Part shown: positions 15,418 through 24,046 of the stretch, in pieces
How the letters are laid out: the number at the start of each line of letters is the position of its first letter
Position numbering within the stretch: the first letter of the stretch is position 1
Origin: Betaproteobacteria bacterium
GTDB taxonomy: Bacteria > Pseudomonadota > Gammaproteobacteria > Burkholderiales > SG8-41
Direction of reading: 5' to 3'
Assembly (NCBI GenBank): GCA_028291945.1
Contig: JAQGNH010000343.1
Coordinates: 1-64,000, forward strand
Length of the DNA stretch: 64,000 nt
Notes under the pieces: generated by a model
Database searches by the model: none
What the model was told of the DNA's origin: nothing
Seen by the model: only the letters and a program-made list of their open reading frames with translations
Program-made: the position numbers and the translations under genes

Positions 15418-16731
15418 TCACCGCGCGGCTGGGGGCGGCCCAACCGGGGACGCGCGTTTGGCGCGAGCGTTCAGCGCGCGATGTCCGATGTCGTGCCGGT
15501 ATTGCATGCCATCGAAACGGATGCGCTCGACGATTTCGTAGGCGCGTTTTTGTGCCGTGCGCACATTGTGTCCGAGCGCAGTGACGCATAGGACCCGTCC
15601 GCCGGTGACAACCACCTGCTCTGCGTCGAGCGCGGTGCCGGCATGAAAAACGTGATAGTCGTCGCCGGCGTCGGGCAGGCCCTCGATCCGATCACCTTTC
15701 CTGGGATTCTCCGGATAGCCCTCAGCGGCAAGCACAACGCTGAGCGCGACGCGCGGATCCCACTCCGCGTCGACGCTGTCGAGCGTCTGGTCGAGCGCGT
15801 GCTCGATCAGCGTGACGAGGTCGCTTTTCAACCGCATCAATATGGGTTCCGTTTCAGGGTCGCCCATCCGACAGTTGAACTCTAGCACCTTCAGCTCGCC
15901 GCTCCGACCGATCATGAGCCCTGCATAAAGAAAGCCCGTGTAGGGGATACCGTCGGCGCGCATGCCCGCAATCGCGGGATCGATCACTTCGCGCATGACT
16001 CGCGCATGCACCGCCGGAGTCACGACTGGGGCTGGCGAGTACGCGCCCATGCCGCCGGTGTTGGGACCCCGGTCCGCATCAAGCAACCTTTTATGGTCCT
16101 GGCTGCTCGCAAGCGGTAACGCATGACGGCCATCGGCGAGCACGATGAAGCTCGCTTCCTCGCCTTCGAGACATTCTTCGATGACGACGCGTGCGCCGGC
16201 AGCGCCCATGCGGTTATCGACGAGCATCATGTCGACTGCGGCATGAGCTTCCGCCGAGGTGAGTGCGACCACGACGCCTTTTCCTGCGGCAAGCCCGTCT
16301 GCTTTGATCACGATCGGAGCACCCTGAGCCTCGATGTAATCATGCGCCGAAAGGGCATCGCTGAACGTCGCGTACGCCGCAGTGGGTATTCCATGCCTCA
16401 CCATAAAATTCTTGGCGAAGTCCTTAGAACTCTCGAGCTGTGCCCCCCGCTGGGTGGGCCCGAAGATGCGCAAACCGGCTGCAGTGAAGGCGTCGACGAC
16501 GCCATCGGCCAGCGGTGCTTCGGGCCCGACGACAGTCAGACCGACACCTTCTGCCTTCACGAAATCGATCAACGCTGAAGTACTTGTGTGCGGGATATTG
16601 CTGATGCCATCGCCGGCCGCTGTGCCGGCGTTGCCCGGCGCGACAAAAACCTTGAATACCCGTGGTGATTGCGCGAGCTTCCAGGCAAGCGCGTGCTCGC
16701 GCCCTCCGGACCCGATGACGAGGATCTTCAT
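15418..16731 (-). CDS. purD: Phosphoribosylamine-glycine ligase
   Basis: PurD joins phosphoribosylamine and glycine with ATP, the second step of purine synthesis. The 437-residue protein starts MKILVIGSGGREHALAWKLA, the standard family N-terminus, and shows the ATP-grasp elements: GAPIVIKADGLAAGKGVVVA (about 140-160), EECLEGEEASFIVLADG, the PurD block DHKRLLDADRGPNTGGMGAY and VLEFNCRMGDPETEPILMRL. Length is normal. The last 15 residues are Pro/Ala-rich (SPVGPPPAAR). It lies between purH (77 bp upstream) and hemF (21 bp downstream), so purH-purD form a purine unit. Confidence 0.97.
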   Translation of the reverse strand: MKILVIGSGGREHALAWKLAQSPRVFKVFVAPGNAGTAAGDGISNIPHTSTSALIDFVKAEGVGLTVVGPEAPLADGVVDAFTAAGLRIFGPTQRGAQLESSKDFAKNFMVRHGIPTAAYATFSDALSAHDYIEAQGAPIVIKADGLAAGKGVVVALTSAEAHAAVDMMLVDNRMGAAGARVVIEECLEGEEASFIVLADGRHALPLASSQDHKRLLDADRGPNTGGMGAYSPAPVVTPAVHARVMREVIDPAIAGMRADGIPYTGFLYAGLMIGRSGELKVLEFNCRMGDPETEPILMRLKSDLVTLIEHALDQTLDSVDAEWDPRVALSVVLAAEGYPENPRKGDRIEGLPDAGDDYHVFHAGTALDAEQVVVTGGRVLCVTALGHNVRTAQKRAYEIVERIRFDGMQYRHDIGHRALNARAKRASPVGPPPAAR

Positions 16732-16808
16732 CGAGAAAAGAGGAGATCCGCGAGAGGCGCAAAAGACATCATGGTCGCTCTGCTTTTTTACGCGTCCCTC
16801 TTTTCATG

Positions 16809-18374
16809 TCAGTGCCGGAAATGCCTGACGCCGGTAAAGACCATCGCCACGTCTCGCTCGTCTGCAGCTGCTATCACTTCAGCATCGCGCATGCTGCCCC
16901 CGGGCTGAATGATGGCGCGCGCTCCAGCGTCCGCCACCACGTCCACGCCGTCGCGAAACGGGAAAAACGCATCAGATGCAACAACGGAACCGGCGAGCGT
17001 CAAGCCGGCATTCTGCGCCTTTATCGACGCGATTCGCGCGGAATCGACGCGGCTCATCTGGCCCGCGCCTACGCCGAGCGTCTGTCCATCGCCGCAAAAG
17101 ACGATCGCGTTCGACTTCACGTACTTCGCCACGCGCCATGCGAACAGAAGGTCTGCTAGCTCCTGCTCGACCGGCTCGCGCTTCGTGACGACTTTGAGTT
17201 GATTCGCGTCGATATCGAGCGTATCAGGGGTTTGCACGAGGATACCGCCACCGACGCGCTTCAGGTCGAACGCGTTCACACCATCTCCCGCTCCCACTTG
17301 CAGGAGACGAATATTCGGTTTTGAAGCGAGCAGCGCGACAGCCTCCGGTGATATGGCGGGTGCTATGACGACCTCGACGAATTGCTCCGATACCGCTCGA
17401 GCTGCGGCTTCATCGAGGACGCGATTTAAAGCGATGATGCCGCCAAATGCGGACGTGGGGTCGGTTGTGAATGCTTTTCGATAAGCCTCAACGCTGCTGG
17501 CACCGATTGCAACGCCACAGGGATTAGCATGCTTGATGATCACGCACGCGCAACGACCGAATGTCTTCACGCACTCCCAAGCGGCATCGGCGTCGGCAAT
17601 GTTGTTATACGAGAGCTCTTTACCCTGCAGCTGTACGTAATTTGCAAGGCTCCCGATGTGAGGCTGGGGATCGCGATAGAAAGCAGCGGCCTGGTGGGGG
17701 TTTTCACCATAGCGCAGGCGTTGCGCGAGATCGAACTGCAGATTCAATCGTTGCGGAAAGTTTTCGCGCCGGGTGCCCGAGGCATCCATTGCAGTCAGGT
17801 AGCTGCTGATCGCGCCATCGTAAGCAGCCGTAAGCGAGAACGCCTTCTGCGCGAGTTTGAAGCGTATCTCAGCGCTCACCGCGCCGCCGCCGGCTGTCAG
17901 CTCCTTGAGTACGGTTCCGTAATCCGAGGGATCGGTCACGACAGCGACGTGGCGATAATTCTTTGCGGCACTTCGCACCATCGCGGGCCCCCCGATATCG
18001 ATGTTCTCGATGGCGTCCTCAAGTGTGCAGTCTTCACGCGCGACCGTTTGCGTGAACGGATAGAGATTGACTACCACGAGGTCGATCGGCTCAATGCCGG
18101 CACCTTCTATGGCACGCATATGCTCCACAAGATCGCGGCGGGCGAGCAACCCCCCGTGTACTTTGGGGTGCAGCGTTTTGACGCGGCCATCCAGCATCTC
18201 GGGGAAACCCGTGTATGCGGCAACTTCGATGACATCCAGACCGGCTTGCTGCAGAAGGTTTGCCGTGCCGCCGGTCGAGATCAGCTTGATGCCGTGAGCG
18301 GCAAGACCGCGCGCGAATTCCACGAGCCCGGTCTTGTCGGAAACGCTGAGTAGCGCCTGTTTGATCACGGCCAT
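16809..18374 (-). CDS. purH: Bifunctional AICAR transformylase / IMP cyclohydrolase
   Basis: PurH carries out the last two steps of IMP synthesis. The 521-residue protein has an N-terminal MGS-like IMP cyclohydrolase domain (about 1-195; starts [20 protein letters not shown], with [16 protein letters not shown]) and a C-terminal AICAR transformylase domain (about 200-521) with the catalytic K-H motif in [15 protein letters not shown]. The C-terminus [11 protein letters not shown] is standard. ATG is at 18372-18374. It follows fis by 89 bp and precedes purD by 77 bp. A purine-responsive site may lie upstream of it, but I do not see an operator I would name. Confidence 0.97.
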   Translation of the reverse strand: MAVIKQALLSVSDKTGLVEFARGLAAHGIKLISTGGTANLLQQAGLDVIEVAAYTGFPEMLDGRVKTLHPKVHGGLLARRDLVEHMRAIEGAGIEPIDLVVVNLYPFTQTVAREDCTLEDAIENIDIGGPAMVRSAAKNYRHVAVVTDPSDYGTVLKELTAGGGAVSAEIRFKLAQKAFSLTAAYDGAISSYLTAMDASGTRRENFPQRLNLQFDLAQRLRYGENPHQAAAFYRDPQPHIGSLANYVQLQGKELSYNNIADADAAWECVKTFGRCACVIIKHANPCGVAIGASSVEAYRKAFTTDPTSAFGGIIALNRVLDEAAARAVSEQFVEVVIAPAISPEAVALLASKPNIRLLQVGAGDGVNAFDLKRVGGGILVQTPDTLDIDANQLKVVTKREPVEQELADLLFAWRVAKYVKSNAIVFCGDGQTLGVGAGQMSRVDSARIASIKAQNAGLTLAGSVVASDAFFPFRDGVDVVADAGARAIIQPGGSMRDAEVIAAADERDVAMVFTGVRHFRH

Positions 18375-18463
18375 TTATCGTTAGGCGTCAGCCGCAGATC
18401 CAAATCGTCGATCGACCGGCTTCGAGGTTTACGCTGAGGGCTTGCCGTTGCTATAGGTCGGCT

Positions 18464-18703
18464 TCAGAACTTGATTCCGTGCGCTTTCATCTTCTTGCGC
18501 AGCGTGTTGCGGTTGATGCCGAGCATCTCCGCAGCATGTGTCTGATTGCCCTGGACACGGTGGAGTACCGATTCGAGCAAAGGCTTCTCGACGCAATTGA
18601 TTACCATGTCGTAAACGCCTCGCGCGCGCTCACCATCCAGATCCTTGAAGTAGCCATCGATGGCTCTGCGCACGACGCGTGCCATCTCATTCTCGTTCAT
18701 CAT
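18464..18703 (-). CDS. fis: Fis family DNA-binding protein
   Basis: A 79-residue nucleoid-associated regulator. The C-terminal helix-turn-helix is VQGNQTHAAEMLGINRNTLR followed by KKMKAHGI, nearly identical to the Fis/NtrC-type element. The N-terminus MMNENEMARVVRRAIDGYF is short compared with E. coli Fis (98 residues) and lacks most of the beta-hairpin that contacts the Hin/Gin invertases; this shorter form is usual in betaproteobacteria. The start (ATG 18701-18703, or the next ATG) overlaps the dusB stop, with GAGGAA just upstream. The dusB-fis pair is conserved across proteobacteria. Confidence 0.95.
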   Translation of the reverse strand: MMNENEMARVVRRAIDGYFKDLDGERARGVYDMVINCVEKPLLESVLHRVQGNQTHAAEMLGINRNTLRKKMKAHGIKF

Positions 18704-19743
18704 GCTGCCAGTTCCTCGCTGTACTGCAGGCGCCGGCCGCGTCCGGCGAGCTCTGCGAAGAACTCGTCGACGGCCGCGAGTTGCTCGGCGCACGTTTGTA
18801 GCTGATTCATGCCATGGCGGAATGCCGCCGAGCCCGCCAGCCCTTTCGTGTACCACGATATGTGCTTACGCGCGACGCGCACTCCCGTGTGCTCGCCGTA
18901 AAATTCGTACAGGTCCTTCAGATGCGCGCCGAGCACGCGATGTATTTCATCGACTTCGGGCGGCGGCAAGTGCTCGCCGGTCTCGAGGTAGTATGTGATT
19001 TCGCGGAACATCCACGGACGTCCCTGCGCAGCGCGCCCGATCATCACTGCATCGGCACCCGTGCGCTCAAGCACTTCTTTCACGCGCTCGGGCGTGGCGA
19101 TGTCGCCATTGGCAATGATCGGTATTTTGATCGCCGACTTCACCTCGGCGATCGTGTCGTACTCCGCCTCGCCCGAAAAACCGCACGCGCGCGTGCGCCC
19201 GTGAATTGCAAGCGCCTGAACACCGCTCGCTTCCGCAATTCTCGCGACGATCAACGCATTTCGATTCGAGCGGTCCCAGCCGGTGCGTATCTTCAACGTC
19301 ACGGGTACCTCAACGGCACGCACAACGGCCTCCAGAATGCGTGCAACGAGCGGCTCGTCTTTCAGCAGCGCCGAGCCTGCCATTACGTTACAGACCTTCT
19401 TGGCGGGGCAACCCATGTTGATGTCGATGATCTGCGCGCCCTCATCGACGTTGTATCTTGCCGCGTCAGCGAGCATTTGCGGATCTGCGCCGGCGATCTG
19501 CACCGAGATCGGATCCACTTCGCCTTCGTGGTTAGCGCGCCGGCGCGTCTTCGCAGATCCCCAAAGCAGTGAGTTGCTCGCGACCATCTCGGACACAGCC
19601 ATTCCGGCGCCCATTGTTTTGCAAAGCTGACGGAACGGGCGATCGGTCACGCCCGCCATGGGCGCGACGATCAGATTGTTCTTGAGCTTATAAGGGCCGA
19701 TATGCATCGGACACGCGTCGGAAATTCTGGGAAAGGGCGTCAT
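18700..19743 (-). CDS. dusB: tRNA-dihydrouridine synthase B
   Basis: DusB reduces uridine to dihydrouridine in the D-loop of tRNAs, using FMN and NADPH. The 347-residue protein shows LIVAPMAGVTDRPFRQLC near the N-terminus, the active-site cysteine in IIDINMGCPAKKVCNVMAGS, LKIRTGWD, AIHGRTRACGFSG and GADAVMIGRAAQGRPW. ATG 19741-19743 gives a 12-residue extension relative to E. coli DusB; ATG 19705-19707 (MHIGPYKLKNN) aligns better with the E. coli start, and neither has a clear ribosome-binding site. The stop overlaps the fis start, so expression is coupled to fis. Confidence 0.95.
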   Translation of the reverse strand: MTPFPRISDACPMHIGPYKLKNNLIVAPMAGVTDRPFRQLCKTMGAGMAVSEMVASNSLLWGSAKTRRRANHEGEVDPISVQIAGADPQMLADAARYNVDEGAQIIDINMGCPAKKVCNVMAGSALLKDEPLVARILEAVVRAVEVPVTLKIRTGWDRSNRNALIVARIAEASGVQALAIHGRTRACGFSGEAEYDTIAEVKSAIKIPIIANGDIATPERVKEVLERTGADAVMIGRAAQGRPWMFREITYYLETGEHLPPPEVDEIHRVLGAHLKDLYEFYGEHTGVRVARKHISWYTKGLAGSAAFRHGMNQLQTCAEQLAAVDEFFAELAGRGRRLQYSEELAA

Positions 19744-19849
19744 TGTAATCGCAGCGCGCAGCCAAAGAAATGAGAATTGCCGGTGCTGTCGTCACAGCTT
19801 GCATCCACTACGATACGCTGGTATCACGACCGAAACAGCCGAAGGCAGT

Positions 19850-20998
19850 TCAGCCGCGTGTGCCGAAGATCATGCGACGCACAACGAAATTTTTTGCGGC
19901 TGGCAGACAATCGAGCAGCGTCAGTCCGGCGCCACGTGCAACGCCGAGCGGCAGAAAGTCATTCGAAAAAATTCTGATCAGCGCATCAGTAAATGCAATT
20001 CCGCCCGCCCGATCGATGCGGCGTCTTGCGCGGTAGGCATTGAAAAGATGTTCATCGCGCGGACCACGTGTCTGGATTTCAGTTGCAAGTTCCCAGGCGT
20101 CGCGCAAGCCGAGATTGAACCCTTGTCCGGCAACCGGATGCAGCGCCTGCGCCGCATTGCCTATGATGAATGCCCGTCCCCACGTGGTGCGTTGCGCGAC
20201 ACGCAACGTGAGACGCTGCGCGCTGCGTGTGCCTACTGCTACGAAACGGCCGACGCGCTCGCCAAACCGGTCCTGCAGGAGATTCAGGAATGAAGGCGCC
20301 GTTACGTTGACGAGCTCATCCGCTTCGTCGCTTCGCGTAGTCCATACGAGGCCGTAACTTTGCTGGAAAGGCAACAGCGCAATGGGGCCGTCAGGCGTAA
20401 ATCGCTCATACGCGGTGTGCCGATGCGGCAATTCCGTGTCGACACGGGCGGTGACTGCGCTTTGCCTGTAGTCGATCGTGCGGACCTCGAGGTCTGCCGC
20501 GAGTGCGCTGCCGTCCGCGACAACGACGAGCGAACCGATACAGTCGCGTACCCCGTCGACAGTCGAGAATTCCACGCGTGCTGACGTTGCGCCGTGCGCG
20601 ACCGACGTCACTGTTGCACCGCGTATCACCTCCAGGCGGGAAGTAAACACCGCCGCATCGAGCGCGCGGGCCAGCGCCGTGTAGTCAAGGACGTAGCCGA
20701 GGTTAGGCAGCCCCGCTTCGCGCGCGGTGAGCTCGGAGCGCCCGAAGCGGCCTCGCTGCGAGATGTGGATGCGTGCGATAGGCGTCGCGGTGGTCGCCAG
20801 CTCGCGCCAGACAGCAAGCCGCTCAAAAATGAGCCGGCTGCCGTACGAAAGCGCGAGCGGCCGCAGACTAGTCGACTGCGCAGCGCGTTCACGCGCCTCG
20901 AGCAGGACGACGCCCACGCCGGCGGCGTGCAGCGCGAGTGCGAGCGCGGCACCCACCGGACCGCCCCCCACGACGACAACGTCGTAGTGGTCCGTCAT
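19850..20998 (-). CDS. ubiH: UbiH/UbiF/VisC-family FAD monooxygenase
   Basis: A 382-residue flavin hydroxylase of ubiquinone synthesis. The FAD Rossmann motif VVVGGGPVGAALALAL is at about 8-23; the second FAD block, GNAAQALHPVAGQGFNLGLRD, lies near 285-305, with Q where most relatives have H. Assignment to UbiH (the C4 step) rather than UbiF/UbiI rests on overall similarity and on the common pepP-ubiH pairing. The ATG overlaps the pepP stop (TAATG), so the two are translationally coupled. The C-terminus LPAAKNFVVRRMIFGTRG is standard. A 106-bp gap follows before dusB. Confidence 0.85.
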   Translation of the reverse strand: MTDHYDVVVVGGGPVGAALALALHAAGVGVVLLEARERAAQSTSLRPLALSYGSRLIFERLAVWRELATTATPIARIHISQRGRFGRSELTAREAGLPNLGYVLDYTALARALDAAVFTSRLEVIRGATVTSVAHGATSARVEFSTVDGVRDCIGSLVVVADGSALAADLEVRTIDYRQSAVTARVDTELPHRHTAYERFTPDGPIALLPFQQSYGLVWTTRSDEADELVNVTAPSFLNLLQDRFGERVGRFVAVGTRSAQRLTLRVAQRTTWGRAFIIGNAAQALHPVAGQGFNLGLRDAWELATEIQTRGPRDEHLFNAYRARRRIDRAGGIAFTDALIRIFSNDFLPLGVARGAGLTLLDCLPAAKNFVVRRMIFGTRG

Positions 20999-22296
20999 TA
21001 CGGACGCATCAGCGCTTCGATGTCGGCGATCGTTTTTGGAGCGGCGCCAGTAATGATTTCACAGCCGGACGCCGTCACCAAAGCGTCATCTTCAATGCGC
21101 ACGCCGATTCCGGCGTAGTGCTCGGGCACGTTGGAGCCCGGGCGTATGTAGCAGCCGGGCTCGACCGTGAGCACCATGCCGGGCTCGAGCTGACGCCAAT
21201 CGCCATCGCGCTTGTAGTCGCCTGCATCGTGGACGTCCAGCCCCAGCCAGTGACCCGTGCGGTGCATGTAGAACTGCTTGTAGCTTTCGGTTTCCAGTAC
21301 CTGCTCTAATGAGCCTTTGAGCAGACCTAAGTCGACGAACCCCTGGGCCAGCACTTTAACAGCCGCATCATGCGGCGCGATCCATGGACTGCCCGGTTTG
21401 ATTTCAGCGATGGCCTCCTGCTGCGCCGAGAGTACGAGGTCGTATACATCGCGCTGGGGTCCGCTGAAACGCCCGTTGACGGGGAAGGTGCGTGTAATAT
21501 CGGATGCATAACCATCGAGCTCGCATCCGGCATCGATGAGGATCAGGTCTCCATCACGCAGTACATCTGCGTTTTCGACGTAGTGCAGCACGCATGCATG
21601 CGCTCCGGACGCAACGATCGGGGTGTAAGCCGGCGCCTGCGCGCCGTTGCGCCTGAATTCGTGCATGAGCTCTGCCTCGATCGCGAATTCGCCGATCCCG
21701 GGTTTCGCCGCACGCATGGCACGCCTGTGAGCGTCCGTCGAAATGCGGGCAGCACGGCGCATTAACTCGATTTCGCTGGCGTCCTTCAGCAGACGCATTT
21801 CATCGAGCGGCGCGTGGAGGTCGCGGATCGTCTGTGGAGCAGTAACGCCGGTGCGCGCGCGCCCGCGCACCTCGTTTACCCAACGCATTAAGCGTGCGTC
21901 CCATTCGCCGTCCGAACCGAGGTGGTAGTAGAGCGCAGGCTGGTTCGAAAGGAGTTGCGGCATCATTTCGTCGAGTTGCCGAACCGGATAAGCCTCGTCG
22001 AAGCCGAACATCGAGCGCGCGGCATCCGGCCCGTAGCGAAAACCGTCCCACACCTCGCGCTCAGGGTCCTTCTCTCTGCAAAACAGAATGCTTTTGGTCG
22101 TGTCGCCTGCAACGACCACCAATACGGCCTCGGGCTCGCGAAAACCCGTCAGATAGTAAAAATAGCTGTCGTACCGATACGGATAGTGCGAGTCGCGGTT
22201 ACGCGCGTGCTCGGGCGCAGTGGGCAGAACAGCAAGGCCGTGCTCCATTTGACTCGCCAAGCGCGCACGGCGGGCGTGGTAAATCGAGGGTTCCAT
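20998..22296 (-). CDS. pepP: Xaa-Pro aminopeptidase P
   Basis: PepP removes N-terminal residues that precede proline. The 432-residue protein has the N-terminal creatinase-like domain (about 1-170, DSHYPYRYDSYFYYLTGF) and a C-terminal pita-bread M24B domain with the metal ligands in LILIDAGCELDGYASDITRT (two Asp), HRTGHWLGLDVHD (His), LTVEPGCYI (Glu) and GIGVRIEDDALV (Glu). I chose ATG 22294-22296 (MEPSIYHARRARL), 8 bases after murU ends; the frame extends further into murU without family support. It is coupled to ubiH by a TAATG overlap. Confidence 0.95.
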   Translation of the reverse strand: MEPSIYHARRARLASQMEHGLAVLPTAPEHARNRDSHYPYRYDSYFYYLTGFREPEAVLVVVAGDTTKSILFCREKDPEREVWDGFRYGPDAARSMFGFDEAYPVRQLDEMMPQLLSNQPALYYHLGSDGEWDARLMRWVNEVRGRARTGVTAPQTIRDLHAPLDEMRLLKDASEIELMRRAARISTDAHRRAMRAAKPGIGEFAIEAELMHEFRRNGAQAPAYTPIVASGAHACVLHYVENADVLRDGDLILIDAGCELDGYASDITRTFPVNGRFSGPQRDVYDLVLSAQQEAIAEIKPGSPWIAPHDAAVKVLAQGFVDLGLLKGSLEQVLETESYKQFYMHRTGHWLGLDVHDAGDYKRDGDWRQLEPGMVLTVEPGCYIRPGSNVPEHYAGIGVRIEDDALVTASGCEIITGAAPKTIADIEALMRP

Positions 22297-22304
22297 CGGG
22301 CAAA

Positions 22305-22976
22305 TTATAAGCGCAGCCGGCGATCGAGCGCGGCAAGCCGTTCTGGCGTTCCGATATCCGACCAATGACCTGCATAATGCTCGCCGCTTACGAGACCTGC
22401 GTCGATTTGCGGGCGCAGCACAGCAGCGAGCTGGCGCTTCGTTCCGGCAGGCACGCTCGCGAACAACGCAGGTTGATATACGCCGATTCCGCTGAATGTT
22501 AAGCGCGTCCCTTCATTTGCGACACGCATTGCCTCCAGTGCGAAATCGCCACCGCTATGGTGAGGCGGATTGTCGATGAGCACGAGATGCGCGAGCACGG
22601 GCCCGTCTTGCGGAACGGCGGTGAGCGCGCGGGTAAAATCGAAGTCCGTATGAATATCAGCATTCACGACGAGGAACGGCGCATCGCCGAGCAACGGCAG
22701 CGCTGTTGCGATGCCGCCCGCAGTTTCCAGCGGCTCCTCTTCACGCGAGTAGCGTATTCGGACGTCCCAGTGCCGCCCGTCCCCGAGCGCGCTTACGACT
22801 CGATCACCGAGGTGCGACACATTGATGACAAGCTCGCGAAAACCGGCGCGCGTGAGCGCTTCGATGGTCCATACGATCAGCGGCTTGCCCCCGGCTTCAA
22901 GCAATGGCTTCGGAGTGCTCTCGGTCAGCGGACGCATCCGTTCGCCGCGGCCGGCCGCGAGAATCATCGCTCTCAT
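22305..22976 (-). CDS. murU: N-acetylmuramate alpha-1-phosphate uridylyltransferase
   Basis: MurU makes UDP-N-acetylmuramic acid from MurNAc-1-phosphate in the peptidoglycan recycling pathway that bypasses MurA-MurB and confers intrinsic fosfomycin tolerance in pseudomonads. The 223-residue nucleotidyltransferase begins MRAMILAAGRGERMRPLT, then STPKPLLEAGGKPLIVW, with EPLETAGGIATALPLLG and VVNADIHTDFDF, all as in MurU. ATG 22974-22976 follows the amgK stop by 7 bases. The C-terminal block YAGHWSDIGTPERLAAL is diagnostic. The amgK-murU pairing makes this assignment firmer than a generic sugar nucleotidyltransferase label. Confidence 0.9.
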   Translation of the reverse strand: MRAMILAAGRGERMRPLTESTPKPLLEAGGKPLIVWTIEALTRAGFRELVINVSHLGDRVVSALGDGRHWDVRIRYSREEEPLETAGGIATALPLLGDAPFLVVNADIHTDFDFTRALTAVPQDGPVLAHLVLIDNPPHHSGGDFALEAMRVANEGTRLTFSGIGVYQPALFASVPAGTKRQLAAVLRPQIDAGLVSGEHYAGHWSDIGTPERLAALDRRLRL

Positions 22977-22983
22977 CGCGTGA

Positions 22984-23988
22984 TCAGAACGTATATCCCG
23001 TGCGCGGCGCACGCTGCTCGAGCATGTCGAACAGCTTCACAAGACCTCCCAGCCCCGCATACCGCTCCGCGACTTTGCGCGCATAACCGACAAATCGGGG
23101 TGTGTCATCCAGATAGCCGGGCTTACCATCACGGTAATGAATGCGCGCGAATATGCCGAGCACCTTCAGGTGCCGCTGCAAACCCATCCATTCGAAATCC
23201 CGATAAAAGGCACCAAAGTCGTCGCCCACGGGCAACGCGGCACGCTTCGCGCGCTCCCAGTAGCGCACCGTCCAGTCGAGCGCCTGCTGCTCGGGCCAGC
23301 TGATGAAGGCGTCGCGAAAGAGAGAGACGGCGTCGTAGGTGACTGGTCCATACACCGCATCCTGAAAATCGAGCACGCCGGGATTGGGCGTGCTCAGCAT
23401 GAGGTTACGCGGCATGTAGTCGCGATGCACATACACCCTCGGTTGCGCGAGACTGGCAGCGATCAGCGTCGAGAAAAGCTCGTCGAGCAGCTTCCGCTGG
23501 CCGATATCGGGCTTGATTCCGAGGTGATGGGTCATGTACCACTCGGGGAAAAGCTCGAGCTCTCGCCTGAGTAGCGGCTCGTCGTAAGGAGGCAGAACAC
23601 CTTCCTGGCTGGCAAGTTGCCACTTGATGAGCGCATCGATCGCGTCATTGAACAGCGAATCAGCGTTCTCCTCGTTCAACGCCTTCAGGTACGTCGTCGT
23701 GCCGAGATCCGTTAGCAGCAGAAACCCGCGCCCTAGATCCTGCGCGATCACTTCAGGCACATGGACACCGGCAGCGCGCATCAGAGCCGCGACTTTGACG
23801 AAAGCGCTGCAATCCTCCCGCTCGGGCGGAGCGTCCATGGCAATCCACGTCCGGCCGTTCGCCCGTATGCGGAAATATCGACGGAAGCTTGCATCTTCGG
23901 AAGCGCGCTCTAGAGGTACGTCGCGCAGATTCAGAAAGTCAGATACCCAGCGCTGTAACTGGTCGAAACGAGGATCGGGGCTCGACAA
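22984..23988 (-). CDS. amgK: N-acetylmuramate/N-acetylglucosamine anomeric kinase
   Basis: AmgK phosphorylates recycled MurNAc at the anomeric carbon, giving the substrate of MurU. The 334-residue protein has the aminoglycoside phosphotransferase fold: ASFRRYFRIRANGRTWIAMD (N-lobe), the catalytic loop VYVHRDYMPRNLML and the metal-binding PGVLDFQDAVYGPVTYD. The start is TTG 23986-23988 with AAGG about 10 bases upstream; no better start exists in the frame. It opens the minus-strand series amgK-murU-pepP-ubiH and is divergent from lptD across 58 bp, as in many betaproteobacteria. Confidence 0.9.
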   Translation of the reverse strand: MSSPDPRFDQLQRWVSDFLNLRDVPLERASEDASFRRYFRIRANGRTWIAMDAPPEREDCSAFVKVAALMRAAGVHVPEVIAQDLGRGFLLLTDLGTTTYLKALNEENADSLFNDAIDALIKWQLASQEGVLPPYDEPLLRRELELFPEWYMTHHLGIKPDIGQRKLLDELFSTLIAASLAQPRVYVHRDYMPRNLMLSTPNPGVLDFQDAVYGPVTYDAVSLFRDAFISWPEQQALDWTVRYWERAKRAALPVGDDFGAFYRDFEWMGLQRHLKVLGIFARIHYRDGKPGYLDDTPRFVGYARKVAERYAGLGGLVKLFDMLEQRAPRTGYTF

Positions 23989-24046
23989 CGCGGATTGCCT
24001 TCAGCAGTGAATTGTGCGATTTTACCATCCCTCACGCTCCCTCCCG

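Noticed and set aside
14473-15591. Plus-strand frame of 372 codons across the hemF-purD junction
   Set aside because: It spans the ends of two well-supported minus-strand genes and has no domain signal.
22297-22312. TATAAT a few bases upstream of the pepP ATG (minus strand)
   Set aside because: It lies inside the end of murU and only 7-9 bases from the start codon; pepP is most simply read on the amgK-murU transcript.
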